From positions 447,840 through 511,839 of the forward strand of contig NZ_FMZO01000002.1 in assembly GCF_900101395.1 (NCBI RefSeq): a DNA stretch of 64,000 nt, given 5' to 3'. A program made the position numbers and the translations under genes. Source of the stretch: Niabella drilacis. Its GTDB lineage: Bacteria > Bacteroidota > Bacteroidia > Chitinophagales > Chitinophagaceae. The number at the start of each line of letters is the position of its first letter. Position 1 is the stretch's first letter. Below the pieces are notes generated by a model. The model was not told where the DNA came from, searched no databases, and was given only the letters and a program-made list of their open reading frames with translations. Below are positions 17,238 to 26,462 of this stretch, one piece after another.

Positions 17238-18413
17238 ATGTACGATCACGTAAGAGTTGTTTATGTGCTGATAAATCTGCTTAACGTTATCGTTATGATC
17301 TATTTTGGCGTGCAAATGTCCAGGACGGCCAGTAAAAGAATGTATTGGCAGTACGCCGCTTTTCCGATCATTTCCTATTGCATATGCATGGGATTGCGAT
17401 TCGGGCGAATGATTGATTATAATTTGTACGCTGATCGCTATCACGAATTGGGGAGGAGTCTTAAAGAAGGAGGATATGAACTTTTATTTGGTCTGATAAA
17501 TAATGTCATGTTCAATTTAGGGCTGCCTTATCAATGCTTTGTTTTGTTATGCAGTTTTTTGCTTATATATTCCTTTGTGTTCTTGTTGAAAAGTTATAGA
17601 AGAGCGGCTCCCTATATGTTGGTGATTTTTTTAATAGAGGCCTATAATGCGGAGAATTATATCCGGTGGTATTTGGGGATTGCTTTTTTTCTGTTCTTTG
17701 TGGCCTTTTTGCATAAAAGTAATTATCTGAAATCCGCGGTGTCTGGCATTGTCGCCGTTTTATTTCATGTTGGTATCCTGCCGTTAATAGCAGCATGTTT
17801 GGCATTGTGCTGGCTGAGGAGGAATATAGTGCCGCCGGTCGTAGCCCAGGTATTGTTGATTGTATCTGTATACCTCGGTAGTATTCAGCTGCTGGGTTTT
17901 TTGGAACCGTATATTAATTTTTTTGGATTTGATCAGCGGTCCACTTCTTATGCTGATAATTTCGGGGAACTGATAAACGGGCAATTGGGGTCGATAGGCG
18001 TGAGAGATGAATTGCGATGGAGCACACAGATCCGGAAAATAGTGGCCTATTCTTTCCCTTTGTATATTATTCCGCAATTGCTGAAAAGGAATAAGATCCG
18101 ATATCTGGACGCGAACCTGTTTGCCATTGGTATCATCATCGCTCCGATATTCGGACAGGTAGAGATATTGGACAGATATGGCAGTGCGTTTTTGTTATTC
18201 TCCGTAATTGTATCAGGCTACTCCTATTATTATGTTTTGTCAAATTACAGAAGATATAGTGTTTATATGCAATTTTTTTGTGTAGTAAGTTTGATCTTCT
18301 ATATATACCCTGTTTTTTCCGATATGCTCAGCAGAACGGAATGGTATCATATGTTGTTTATATGGGATGCGGAGGGAAGGGAGAAGCTCCCGCTGTATTA
18401 TTTTTTAAAGTAG
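17238..18413 (+). CDS. EpsG-family / Wzy-like polysaccharide polymerase
   Basis: A multi-pass membrane protein of 391 aa with about ten hydrophobic segments. The motif FGRMIDYNLYADRYHELG, followed by a gap and FGLINNVMFNLGL, resembles the conserved loop of EpsG-like proteins (DxxxY...P-F). A later histidine-containing LFHVGILPLIA segment is also typical of this group. Proteins of this kind act as the Wzy polymerase joining repeat units in the periplasm. It is the only candidate polymerase in the locus, which supports the assignment. The gene is noticeably AT-rich compared with its neighbours, as is common for polymerase genes. Confidence 0.78.
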   Translation: MYDHVRVVYVLINLLNVIVMIYFGVQMSRTASKRMYWQYAAFPIISYCICMGLRFGRMIDYNLYADRYHELGRSLKEGGYELLFGLINNVMFNLGLPYQCFVLLCSFLLIYSFVFLLKSYRRAAPYMLVIFLIEAYNAENYIRWYLGIAFFLFFVAFLHKSNYLKSAVSGIVAVLFHVGILPLIAACLALCWLRRNIVPPVVAQVLLIVSVYLGSIQLLGFLEPYINFFGFDQRSTSYADNFGELINGQLGSIGVRDELRWSTQIRKIVAYSFPLYIIPQLLKRNKIRYLDANLFAIGIIIAPIFGQVEILDRYGSAFLLFSVIVSGYSYYYVLSNYRRYSVYMQFFCVVSLIFYIYPVFSDMLSRTEWYHMLFIWDAEGREKLPLYYFLK

Positions 18414-18468
18414 AAAAACGGGGATGCCGAAAAAAAGGATTGATTATGTTACTAAATAAAATCGATAA

Positions 18469-19527
18469 ATGAATATTCTTCATTTGCTCTTTTCGATGAG
18501 AACGGGAGGAATAGAAACCATGCTGGTGGATATTGTGCAGCAGCAATCGCTTCAGCATAAGGTTTCTGTTGCGGTGATCAATGATGAAATAGACGAGTCG
18601 CTGGTGGCTAAATTACCTGCCAATGTACAACTATACCGGGTTAACCGGGCTGCCGGGAGTAAATCGTTGCGGTCTGTATTCAAGGTGATCAGGCTGAACC
18701 GGATGATCTTTAGGAATCAATATGATATTGTTCATTGCCACTCGCATCCTGTAGCAGGGCTGCTTTGGCCGGGGCTAAGAAAAAAGGCTGTGTTAACATT
18801 ACATATTACTGATATAGAATCAAAACACTTCGGAAAATATAGAAAGATATATGCTATTTCTTCTGCGGTGGCGCAGGATCTGAAAAGACGGACCGGTTTT
18901 AATGCCATCGTGGTTTGCAATGGCATAGATGTAGGATCCATTATGCGTAAAAAAGCCGGTATGGTTATCGGTGGAAGAAGCCCGTACAGGATTGTTCAGA
19001 TAGGACGGCTGGATGTGGAAAAAAAAGGGCAGGATGTTTTAATAGAAGCAATATATCTCCTGAAGATAAAGGGAATACAGGATGTATATGCCGATTTTAT
19101 TGGAGAAGGGGCCTCCTTTGATTTTTTGCGTGACCTGGTAAAAAAACGCTCTTTAGATGCTCAGATATCTTTTTTGGGGCTCAGAGACAGGACTTATATC
19201 TACACTCATTTGAAAGATTATGACCTGTTGGTTCAGCCTTCTTTTGTGGAGGGCTTTGGGCTGACCATTGTTGAGAGTATGGCTGCAAAAACGCCTGTTC
19301 TGGTTTCCGATATCGAGGGGCCGATGGAGGTAATTGAGAATGGGAAATATGGAAGTTGTTTTGAAAAAGGGAACGTATCGGATCTGGCCGAAAAACTTGA
19401 GGAGATCATTAAGGGTGACCGGAACAGGATAGCGGCTATTGCAGAAAAAGCATGTGATCACGTAAAAGAACTGTATAGTATTCAGCGAACCGCATCCGGC
19501 TATTTGAAGGAATATGCATGTATATGA
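18469..19527 (+). CDS. Family 4 glycosyltransferase
   Basis: A GT-B-fold transferase of 352 aa. The N-terminal half has the loop MRTGGIETMLVDIV and YDIVHCHSHPVAGLL. The C-terminal nucleotide-sugar domain has RIVQIGRLDVEKKGQDVLIE and the E-x7-E motif in SFVEGFGLTIVESMAAKTPV. These are hallmarks of retaining GT4 enzymes. It starts 55 bp after the polymerase gene and belongs to the same series of capsule genes. Donor sugar and linkage are not deducible. Confidence 0.92.
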   Translation: MNILHLLFSMRTGGIETMLVDIVQQQSLQHKVSVAVINDEIDESLVAKLPANVQLYRVNRAAGSKSLRSVFKVIRLNRMIFRNQYDIVHCHSHPVAGLLWPGLRKKAVLTLHITDIESKHFGKYRKIYAISSAVAQDLKRRTGFNAIVVCNGIDVGSIMRKKAGMVIGGRSPYRIVQIGRLDVEKKGQDVLIEAIYLLKIKGIQDVYADFIGEGASFDFLRDLVKKRSLDAQISFLGLRDRTYIYTHLKDYDLLVQPSFVEGFGLTIVESMAAKTPVLVSDIEGPMEVIENGKYGSCFEKGNVSDLAEKLEEIIKGDRNRIAAIAEKACDHVKELYSIQRTASGYLKEYACI

Positions 19528-19609
19528 TCTTATTGTATATCCGTTTTTTTTATCGGGTTTGATTGGAGCGGAAAGTAATTGGTATTGCATCAAATAAAAT
19601 AATAGAGAT

Positions 19610-20059
19610 ATGAGTAAACGTATTCTTGCTGTTGCGTCAGCGGGGGGGCATTGGGTACAGCTTTTGAGGTTGATGCCCGCATTTGACCGGCATACGGTAT
19701 CCTTTTTGTCTACAAAGGAAAATTTTAGAGAAATGGTAGCGCCGCACCCGTTCTATTTTGTACAGAATGCAACGCGTTGGAATAAATTAGGGATCCTACA
19801 CACTTTTTTCCTGGTGATAAGGGTTGTCCGGGAGGTGAAACCCGATGTGATTATTACTACCGGGGCGGCGCCCGGTCTCCTTGCAATAATCGCCGGTCGC
19901 CTATGCGGAGCGCGAACACTGTGGATAGACAGTATCGCCAACGCAGAAGACCTTTCTTTAAGTGGAAAAATTGCGTCGCGTTTTGCTCACAAAGCACTTA
20001 CGCAGTGGAAGGATTTAAGTAGTTCAAAATTTTCATACCAGGGAAATATATTATCATGA
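19610..20059 (+). CDS. Alg14/PssD-like membrane-anchor subunit of a split glycosyltransferase
   Basis: A protein of 149 aa matching the Alg14/PssD family, which holds the catalytic Alg13-like partner at the membrane and binds the lipid-linked acceptor. Visible motifs are ILAVASAGGHWVQLLRLMPA at the N-terminus, PDVIITTGAAPGLLAI, and the C-terminal WIDSIANAEDLSLSGKIA, all standard for the family. The stop codon overlaps the start of the partner gene by 4 bp (ATGA at 20056-20059), matching the usual tight PssD-PssE or Cps14F-Cps14G arrangement. The pair is expected to make one glycosidic bond of the repeat unit. Confidence 0.88.
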   Translation: MSKRILAVASAGGHWVQLLRLMPAFDRHTVSFLSTKENFREMVAPHPFYFVQNATRWNKLGILHTFFLVIRVVREVKPDVIITTGAAPGLLAIIAGRLCGARTLWIDSIANAEDLSLSGKIASRFAHKALTQWKDLSSSKFSYQGNILS

Positions 20060-20538
20060 TATTATTAACAATTGGAACACATGAACCGTTCGACAGGCTT
20101 GTTGAGGCAATGGATATTCTTGCGGGAAGCGTTTCCGAAAAGATAGTGGCTCAATTATCTGATACGGAATATAACGTAAAGAATATGGAGGTACTGGGGT
20201 TTGTTCCACCAAAGACGTTCGAACAGTTATTTAAAAAGGCAAGCTTTATTGTGAGTCATGCAGGCATGGGGACGATTCTGTCTGCCTTCGAGTTTGAAAA
20301 GCCAATCATCGTTTTCCCCCGTCTGGCCTCACTAAGAGAAACGAGGAATGAACATCAGCTGGCCACTGTAAAGAAGCTGGAGGCGATGGGCTATATAAAT
20401 GTGGCATATACTGCGGAACAGTTGGAGTCCCTGGTGTTAAAAGGTGCTAGCGGGGCGTTAAAACCGTTGCATCGCATAGGAAAAGTGGCGTCATCCGGTC
20501 TGGTCGATGCTGTCAGGGAATTTATAAATTGCCCGTGA
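20056..20538 (+). CDS. Alg13/PssE-like catalytic subunit of a split glycosyltransferase
   Basis: A protein of 160 aa corresponding to the C-terminal half of GT28 (MurG-like) enzymes. The conserved pieces are ILLTIGTHEPFDRLVEAMD, VLGFVPPKTFEQLF, the donor-binding VSHAGMGTILSAFEFEKPI and NEHQLATVKKL. It has no acceptor-binding domain of its own, which the upstream Alg14-like protein should supply. The two genes overlap by 4 bp. The sugar transferred differs between relatives (galactose, glucuronic acid or GlcNAc) and cannot be decided here. Confidence 0.88.
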   Translation: MILLTIGTHEPFDRLVEAMDILAGSVSEKIVAQLSDTEYNVKNMEVLGFVPPKTFEQLFKKASFIVSHAGMGTILSAFEFEKPIIVFPRLASLRETRNEHQLATVKKLEAMGYINVAYTAEQLESLVLKGASGALKPLHRIGKVASSGLVDAVREFINCP

Positions 20539-20582
20539 GCGTATCGGATCAGGAGGACTTAATATTATCAATTATAATTAGT

Positions 20583-21863
20583 ATGAAAAAGATTGCAGTT
20601 ATTGGGTTAGGGTATGTTGGATTACCACTGGCCCGTTTGTTTGCTACAAAATATCCGGTTATTGGCTTTGATATCAACCGGAGGCGCATCGAAGAATTAC
20701 GTGCGGGAAAAGATCTGACTTTTGAAGTAGAGCATGATGTGCTGCGGAATGTTTTGGTTGGGGAAAATCCATATCATGTGGGTGAAACAGGTTTGTTTGT
20801 ATCTGACCAGCTGACGGATATCGAAGGCGCTGATTTTTATGTAGTGACCGTACCTACACCGGTTGATAAACATAACCGCCCGGATTTGACACCGCTTTAT
20901 AAAGCGTCGGAAACTGTGGGCAAAGTATTGAAAAAGGGAGATATCGTTGTATATGAATCAACCGTTTATCCCGGTGTTACCGAGGAAGAGTGCATCCCGG
21001 TGCTGGAAAAGATATCCGGGCTGAAATTTAATGAAGACTTTTTTGCGGGCTATTCACCGGAACGCATCAACCCGGGTGATAAGGAGCATACCGTTGAAAA
21101 AATATTGAAAGTCACATCGGGTTCTACACCCGAAACCGGTCGTGAAGTGAATGCGGTCTACCGGTCTGTAATTACAGCAGGAACACATCTTGCGCCGACC
21201 ATTAAGGTGGCGGAGGCTGCTAAGGTGATCGAGAATTCGCAACGGGATATCAATATCGCTTTTGTGAATGAGCTGGCTAAGATCTTTAATATCCTGGAAA
21301 TTAATACACAGGATGTGCTGGCGGCGGCGGGTACAAAATGGAATTTCCTGCCGTTCAAACCTGGGCTGGTGGGGGGGCATTGTATTGGAGTAGACCCGTA
21401 TTATTTGGCTCAAAAGGCACAGGAGCACGGGTATCATCCGGAAATTATTCTGGCAGGACGCCGTTTGAATGACTCCATGGGTGAATATGTTGCGGCACAG
21501 GTAATAAAAACGATGATCAAAAAGGGGATTAATGTGAATGGTGCGGAAGTACTAATGCTGGGGATCACATTTAAAGAGAACTGCCCGGATGTGCGCAATA
21601 CAAAGATAGTGGACGTTATTGCGGCATTGGCAGATTATGGTGTTAAAATAACAACTGTTGATCCAAGGGCGAATCCGGAAGAAGTGCTTCGCGAATATAA
21701 TATCGAAAGCGCAACAGCGCTGCCCGTTGATAAATTCGATGCCATTGTGTTGGGGGTGGCACACAAGGAGTTTTTGGAAATGGACTTGGCAAGGCTGAAG
21801 AAGAACCCTGCAATTGTATACGATGTTAAAGGCATCCTGAAGGATTGTGATAATAAATTATAG
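20583..21863 (+). CDS. UDP-sugar (UDP-HexNAc type) 6-dehydrogenase, WbpA/TviB-like
   Basis: Nucleotide-sugar dehydrogenase of 427 aa making a uronic acid donor by two NAD-dependent oxidations. The N-terminal Rossmann motif is IAVIGLGYVGLPLARLF. TVPTPVDKHNRPDLTPL and YESTVYPGVTEEECIPVLE are typical of the UDP-GlcNAc/GalNAc/ManNAc branch rather than UDP-glucose dehydrogenase. The catalytic Cys is C267 in GGHCIGVDPYYL. I start at ATG 20583, directly before the Rossmann strand, rather than at an upstream in-frame ATG (20529) that would overlap pssE and add 18 unrelated residues. It supplies an acidic sugar for the polymer, so the capsule is probably anionic even without the pyruvyl groups. Confidence 0.9.
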   Translation: MKKIAVIGLGYVGLPLARLFATKYPVIGFDINRRRIEELRAGKDLTFEVEHDVLRNVLVGENPYHVGETGLFVSDQLTDIEGADFYVVTVPTPVDKHNRPDLTPLYKASETVGKVLKKGDIVVYESTVYPGVTEEECIPVLEKISGLKFNEDFFAGYSPERINPGDKEHTVEKILKVTSGSTPETGREVNAVYRSVITAGTHLAPTIKVAEAAKVIENSQRDINIAFVNELAKIFNILEINTQDVLAAAGTKWNFLPFKPGLVGGHCIGVDPYYLAQKAQEHGYHPEIILAGRRLNDSMGEYVAAQVIKTMIKKGINVNGAEVLMLGITFKENCPDVRNTKIVDVIAALADYGVKITTVDPRANPEEVLREYNIESATALPVDKFDAIVLGVAHKEFLEMDLARLKKNPAIVYDVKGILKDCDNKL

Positions 21864-21951
21864 ATTGGTTTTGAGCGGGAACGCAATATGAAAAAGCATG
21901 TTAAAGAATGCGGTGCCGTAAAAGTGATTCAACCCAAAAGGAAATAAAAAA

Positions 21952-23046
21952 GTGATCAATTCAAGGATATCCGCCCGGGTACTTACCATAGCCCCGGCAT
22001 ATAAAAATTATCGTGGTGGTATTGGTGCAGTGGTAAATGCATACAGCAATTATTTTTGTCCGTTCCATTTTGTTGCTACATACCCCGAGGCAAAAACAAG
22101 ATTTAAGCTTGGATCATTGCCTGTATACGTATATGCATGCTGCCAGGTAGTGTTGAAATTGCTTTTGAACAGGAACATACGTATTGTGCATATACATGGT
22201 GCGGCAAAAGGCAGTTTTTACAGGAAGTATGGTGTTTTCCTGCTGTCAAAGTACCTGTTTAAGCGAAAGGTTATTTTTCATAGTCATGGTTCTGAGCTTA
22301 AGGATTTTTATCAGCGGAAAACAGGTATTACGAGAAGGATGTTTCGGCACTGTATGAATAACGTTGATTGCATCATTTGTCTTTCGCCTCAGTGGAAATT
22401 GTTTTATGAGCATTGCTCTGTGCCTAATAAGATCGTGATACTGGAGAATATTGTAGAACAACCCGCGTGCCCCCCCGCGTCCGCTTCTTTGCAGAAATTG
22501 CCTGTTTCTTTTCTTTTTCTTGGCCTTATTGGCAACCGGAAAGGGGTTTTTGACCTGATAGAGGTGATCAGGGTGCATCGCGATGCGTTAAAAGATGCTG
22601 CAAAATTTTATATAGGAGGAAACGGTGAAATTGAAAAGCTAGGAAGATTGATTGATGAGTATCAGTTGCGGGATATGGTCGAGTTTGTGGGATGGGCGGA
22701 TGGTTCAAAAAAAAAGGAGCTGTTGAATGCCTGTGATGTTTACGTACTCCCTTCTTATAATGAAGGGCTGCCAATTTCCATCCTGGAGGCTATGAGCTAT
22801 GGCAAGCCTGTGATTGCTACCCGGGTAGGGGGCATACCTGAGGTCGTAAAGGAGGGGCGGAACGGATTTTTGATTGAGCCCGGGGATAAAGCGGCTTTGT
22901 GGGAACGAATCGACTCTTTTGTTCAGCATCCGGAACAGTTGAAGGAAATGGGGGCTTTGTCTTTGAAAATTGTAAAGCCTTATTTTGCAGAAAATGTGAT
23001 GGAGAAATTACAGGCATTATATGGGGAACTTTTAGACACCGTATGA
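21952..23046 (+). CDS. Family 4 glycosyltransferase, last gene of the capsule locus
   Basis: A GT-B-fold transferase of 364 aa. N-terminal domain: RVLTIAPAYKNYRGGIGAVV and IVHIHGAAKGSFYRKYGVFL. C-terminal domain: FLFLGLIGNRKGVFDLIEV, YIGGNGEIEKL and the E-x7-E motif in YNEGLPISILEAMSYGKPVI. The start is a GTG at 21952 with a purine-rich stretch (AAAAGGAAATAAAA) just upstream; no ATG fits the N-terminal alignment. It is separated from the dehydrogenase gene by 88 bp and is followed by an oppositely oriented housekeeping gene, which marks the end of the locus. Confidence 0.9.
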   Translation: MINSRISARVLTIAPAYKNYRGGIGAVVNAYSNYFCPFHFVATYPEAKTRFKLGSLPVYVYACCQVVLKLLLNRNIRIVHIHGAAKGSFYRKYGVFLLSKYLFKRKVIFHSHGSELKDFYQRKTGITRRMFRHCMNNVDCIICLSPQWKLFYEHCSVPNKIVILENIVEQPACPPASASLQKLPVSFLFLGLIGNRKGVFDLIEVIRVHRDALKDAAKFYIGGNGEIEKLGRLIDEYQLRDMVEFVGWADGSKKKELLNACDVYVLPSYNEGLPISILEAMSYGKPVIATRVGGIPEVVKEGRNGFLIEPGDKAALWERIDSFVQHPEQLKEMGALSLKIVKPYFAENVMEKLQALYGELLDTV

Positions 23047-23076
23047 ACCGGGTAAAGAGCGGTTAGGGCGTTTACT

Positions 23077-24336
23077 TTATTCCTCCTCATACCCCAATAA
23101 ATTCAGGTCCACCGACTCCAGGCCGCTGATGCCATCGATGGAGCCGCGGATATGTGTTGCGTTCAGCAATACTTTTTCCAGCTGTTTTTCGCGGGCCTTC
23201 CAGAGGCGTTCCATGGCATCGCGCTCCTTCTGAATCGAGATCTTCATGCTTAAAAAGCCTTCCCGGATGGCTTTCCATTGCTCGGCAAATTCAGGGCTGG
23301 TAAGGTAGGAGTAGAGCAGGTTCATTTTGTCGCCTTTATTTTCCTGGCTTTTAGAGGCATTGAAGACTTTGATGATGCCATCCCTCAACACGCTGGCCAG
23401 CGCCTTTGCTTCGTTAAAATTGCAGATCCAAACGCCCTCTTTTTCGCCAAAACGCTCCATATCTTTGGGGTAGCGGCGGGTGACCAGCACAGCTACATCT
23501 GCACCCTGGCTGCGCATATCGGCCTTTAATTTTTCGATCCAGTCGCCCCCGAAGTTTTCAGCCCGTTTACTTTCCCAGATGATCTTGCCGCAGGCAATAC
23601 CCAGGTTATTGCGGACGGTCTGGATCGAATCGGCGCCCCGAACCCCTTTTCCTACTTCTTCAACCAGGTCAAAGGGAAAGGCCGCCGCCAGCATTTCCTC
23701 CAGGGCCAGCTCCTGGCTCTCACCCTGTAGCTGCATGGAGCCCTGCTCTGCTTTACGCTGCATCTCCGCTGCAAGCTTCTTCTGCTGTTCCAGTTGTGTT
23801 TCCAGCTCTTTTAATTTCAGCTGGTACTCACTTTCCTTTAACGCTGTTTTTTCGTTTTCAATACGTCGTAACTCTTCCGTCAGTTTTTCCCGTTCTGTAT
23901 GTAGCTTTTTCTGAACGGTGATCTCCAGCTCGGCTTCGCGGGTCTTGAATTCCTGCTCCTTTCTTAAAAAATCGGCCTCTTTTTGCCGGGCCAGTTTGAG
24001 CTTTTCTTCATTTTCCTCGTTGGCTTTTTGCAAAGTACCCATGCGGCTTTCAAAGTCGTTACTGATGCTTTTGCGCAGCTGCTCCTCCAGTTGTTTTTGC
24101 AGTAACTGTTTTTCTGTATTGAGTTTTTGCTGCCATTGTTCATTGGCCCTGGACGTTTCGAGCTCCGCCGCTTTTTTCAGCTGTGCAATTTCTTCATCCT
24201 TGTTCTTCTTATAGTCCTGCATTTGTTTGCGCAAGCCGTCTTTTTCTTTCTCAATAACATTTTTCAGCTCATCGGTAAGCGCAGCCTCTATCGGAAATTC
24301 GTGCTGGCAGTTCGGGCATTTTATTTTTGTAGACAT
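23077..24336 (-). CDS. DUF2130 domain protein with N-terminal zinc ribbon and long coiled coil
   Basis: A protein of 419 aa. Residues 5-15 (KCPNCQHEF) have a CxxC pair typical of a zinc-ribbon-like start. Residues about 25-215 are very rich in Lys, Glu and Gln in a heptad-like pattern and should form a long coiled coil. The C-terminal region (from about residue 225) is the DUF2130 domain (EEMLAAAFPFDLVEEVGKGV, IIWESKRAENFGGDWIEKLK, DVAVLVTRRYPKDMERFGEK), which has a restriction-endonuclease-like look (E...K with following D/E). The function is not established. It is convergent with the last capsule gene, 30 bp away, and has a TAAGTTTG -7 motif just upstream of its start. Confidence 0.85.
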   Translation of the reverse strand: MSTKIKCPNCQHEFPIEAALTDELKNVIEKEKDGLRKQMQDYKKNKDEEIAQLKKAAELETSRANEQWQQKLNTEKQLLQKQLEEQLRKSISNDFESRMGTLQKANEENEEKLKLARQKEADFLRKEQEFKTREAELEITVQKKLHTEREKLTEELRRIENEKTALKESEYQLKLKELETQLEQQKKLAAEMQRKAEQGSMQLQGESQELALEEMLAAAFPFDLVEEVGKGVRGADSIQTVRNNLGIACGKIIWESKRAENFGGDWIEKLKADMRSQGADVAVLVTRRYPKDMERFGEKEGVWICNFNEAKALASVLRDGIIKVFNASKSQENKGDKMNLLYSYLTSPEFAEQWKAIREGFLSMKISIQKERDAMERLWKAREKQLEKVLLNATHIRGSIDGISGLESVDLNLLGYEEE

Positions 24337-24355
24337 AATTTTCTCATTCTTCGGT

Positions 24356-24363
24356 CAAACTTA
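24356..24363 (-). promoter_or_regulatory. -7 promoter motif upstream of the DUF2130 gene
   Basis: On the minus strand the sequence reads TAAGTTTG, matching TAnnTTTG, 20 bp before the start codon at 24336. No clear -33 box is visible. Confidence 0.35.
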
Positions 24364-24371
24364 CAAAATAA

Positions 24372-24408
24372 AAAAAAACCACGCTGGATTCCCAGAGTGG
24401 TTTTTGAC
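24372..24408 (-). terminator. Intrinsic terminator after the small secreted protein gene
   Basis: On the minus strand AACCACTCTGG pairs with CCAGCGTGGTT (one mismatch) across a short loop and is followed by a run of T. It lies about 20 bp past the stop of the gene at 24427-24729 and upstream of the DUF2130 gene, separating the two. Confidence 0.75.
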
Positions 24409-24426
24409 GAACCGGATTCTTTTTAA

Positions 24427-24729
24427 TCAGGCTTCCTGCTTTTCTGCTTCGATCGCTGTTTTCCTGTTGCCCATCAGTTCCCTGTTGGTAGCAACCAAAA
24501 CGTAGGTGTTGCTTTTTACTGAAGGAGCAACAAAAGCCTGAGGCGGAGTGGGTGTAGTTGTTGTATCTTCTTTTTGTTTATCGGTATCTTCTTTTTTGTT
24601 ATCTGTTTGGGTAGAGTCCGTAGCCACTACTGTAGAGTCTGTTTTTGTACTGTCCACCTGGGCAAAGGCACTTCCTGTGATCACGGTTGCGGCTAACGCC
24701 AGCATTACTGTTTTTGTAGTTCTTTTCAT
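24427..24729 (-). CDS. Small secreted Thr/Asp/Lys-rich protein of unknown function
   Basis: A protein of 100 aa. The signal peptide is clear (KTVMLALAATVITGSAFAQ). The mature part begins with a low-complexity stretch dominated by Asp, Ser, Thr and Lys (VDSTKTDSTVVATDSTQTDN) and a TTTTPTPPQ linker. A short C-terminal segment follows (YVLVATNRELMGNRKTAIEA). There is no domain I can name. Short periplasmic proteins with this composition are common in Bacteroidota. The dedicated downstream terminator and upstream gap indicate a monocistronic unit. Confidence 0.75.
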   Translation of the reverse strand: MKRTTKTVMLALAATVITGSAFAQVDSTKTDSTVVATDSTQTDNKKEDTDKQKEDTTTTPTPPQAFVAPSVKSNTYVLVATNRELMGNRKTAIEAEKQEA

Positions 24730-25062
24730 GATTAAAATTTTAATAAAAAATATAAATTAATAAAGGTTTACTTACTTGCTTAAACGCCGGATCGGTCGAT
24801 TGTGTTATACAGGATTTGTTAATAAATAATATAAAAAATATTAAAACGTTATTGGCTACAAGCCAGTCCTGTAAACGGTTTCAGGGCATATGTCTAAAGG
24901 TCTAAAGAGCTTTATCAGTATTTTTCTTCATCAGAAAAAGAGCAAATACAATACCATGCTGTACCAGCAAATAAGAAGAAAATGTTAATGTGGAAAGGGG
25001 TGTAGCTAACTGGTTGGAATCAATAAAAATAAATATGGGAATAAACCATCAACAGTCAAAAA
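24730..25062. other. AT-rich intergenic region with nothing recognised
   Basis: 333 bp between two minus-strand genes. It is AT-rich with runs such as AATAAATAATATAAAAAATA, which fits a promoter region for the small secreted protein. I could not identify a specific promoter, RNA or gene. Confidence 0.4.
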
Positions 25063-26352
25063 CTATAATTTCCAGTCAATGACCTGGTTCTCCCATTCGG
25101 TACGATGAGGGGTGGAGATGCGGATATAGTTATCCGTGTAGCCTTCCATCATACCATTCTTGTTATGGTTTTCAAACAATACTTTCCGGGTTTGACCGGA
25201 GTGCTGCTGCTCAAAGTATTGCATTTTCATATAGGACAGGTTCCTCAGTATTTTGTTCCGTTCATTCCGCAGGGGTACCGGTACTACCGGCTGAATGGAA
25301 AGCGCATGGGTGTTGGCCCGCTCTGAATAGGTAAAAACGTGGAAGTAGGATACATCCAGCTGGTGCAGGAAATCATAGGTTTCCTGGAAATAAGCGTCCG
25401 TTTCACCAGGAAACCCCACAATCACATCCACCCCAATGCAACAATGCGGCATCAGTGTTTTGATGTGGCCCACACGGTCGGCATACAGTTCCCGCTTATA
25501 TCTTCTGCGCATGGCCCCCAGGATGGTATTGCTTCCGCTTTGCAGGGGAATATGGAAATGGGGCATGAACCGCTTACTGTTGGCCACAAATTCGATGATC
25601 TCATTCCCCAGGAGATTGGGTTCAATAGACGAGATCCGGAACCGTTCGATCCCTTCAACCTGGTCCAGCTCCTGTATCAGTTTGTAAAAATTTTCGCTGC
25701 GGCCGGTAATGGCCGCAGCAGCATTGCCATCCGGGCCTTTCCCAAAATCGCCCAGGTTGATACCTGTGAGCACAATCTCTTTTGCCCCGGAGGCGGCCAG
25801 GGAGCGAGCGTCTTCAATAACGGCGTCAATAGAGGCACTCCGGCTTTTGCCGCGGGCCATCGGAATCGTGCAAAAGGAACAGGTATAATCGCATCCGTCC
25901 TGTACTTTAAGGAAGGTGCGGGTGCGGTCGTTAATGGAATAGGAACTGTGAAAGCCGGTTACTTCCTCAATATCGCAGCTGCATATTTTGGCCGCGTCAT
26001 TTTTAGAAAGTTCCCGGATATGTCTTACGATATTGAACTTTTCCGCGGCGCCCAGTACAAGATCCACCCCGGGAATATCTGCGATTTCCCCGGGTTTTAG
26101 CTGTGCATAACAGCCGGTGATGACTACCAGGCTTTCCGGGGCTTTACGCTGGATGCGGCGCACCAGTTGACGGCATTCTTTATCGGCATTATCGGTTACC
26201 GAGCAGGTGTTGATCACATACACATCTGCAACGTCCGTAAACTCTTTTTTCTCAAAACCCTCCCGCTCCATCAACCGGGAGATGGAGGAAGTTTCAGAAT
26301 AGTTGAGTTTACAACCAAGTGTGTGGAACGCCACTGTTTTTGCACTGTGCAT
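25063..26352 (-). CDS. mtaB: tRNA (N6-threonylcarbamoyladenosine37-C2)-methylthiotransferase MtaB
   Basis: A radical-SAM methylthiotransferase of 429 aa converting t6A37 to ms2t6A in tRNAs reading ANN codons. The N-terminal UPF0004 domain has three cysteines for the auxiliary cluster (FHTLGCKLNYSET, INTCSVTDNAD, VITGCYAQL). The radical SAM motif CDYTCSFC (CxxxCxxC) lies near residue 153. The MtaB-type GCKLN N-terminus separates it from MiaB and RimO. The C-terminal TRAM-like region is short. It is divergent from plsC across a 110-bp gap, and a minus-strand TAATTTTG motif at 26361-26368 lies very close to the start codon. Confidence 0.93.
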   Translation of the reverse strand: MHSAKTVAFHTLGCKLNYSETSSISRLMEREGFEKKEFTDVADVYVINTCSVTDNADKECRQLVRRIQRKAPESLVVITGCYAQLKPGEIADIPGVDLVLGAAEKFNIVRHIRELSKNDAAKICSCDIEEVTGFHSSYSINDRTRTFLKVQDGCDYTCSFCTIPMARGKSRSASIDAVIEDARSLAASGAKEIVLTGINLGDFGKGPDGNAAAAITGRSENFYKLIQELDQVEGIERFRISSIEPNLLGNEIIEFVANSKRFMPHFHIPLQSGSNTILGAMRRRYKRELYADRVGHIKTLMPHCCIGVDVIVGFPGETDAYFQETYDFLHQLDVSYFHVFTYSERANTHALSIQPVVPVPLRNERNKILRNLSYMKMQYFEQQHSGQTRKVLFENHNKNGMMEGYTDNYIRISTPHRTEWENQVIDWKL

Positions 26353-26440
26353 AAGGGCTGCAAAATTACGGAAATTTACCCGATAAGGCGTTTTCGGAGG
26401 CTGTTGAGAAATATCCGCATATTATTTTATCATAAGCAGC

Positions 26441-26448
26441 TATTTTTG
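26441..26448 (+). promoter_or_regulatory. -7 promoter motif upstream of plsC-priA
   Basis: TATTTTTG matches TAnnTTTG and lies 14 bp before the plsC start codon. The -33 position is not conserved, so this is tentative. Confidence 0.33.
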
Positions 26449-26462
26449 AGGGATTAAGAACT

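Noticed and set aside
21889-21948. 19-codon frame before the last glycosyltransferase gene
   Set aside because: Too short, no leader-peptide hairpin or codon bias, and it overlaps the purine-rich ribosome-binding region.
23278-24505. Several long + strand frames opposite the DUF2130 gene
   Set aside because: They are Ser/Cys/Phe-rich mirror readings of the Lys/Glu-rich coiled-coil gene on the minus strand, with no homology or signal.
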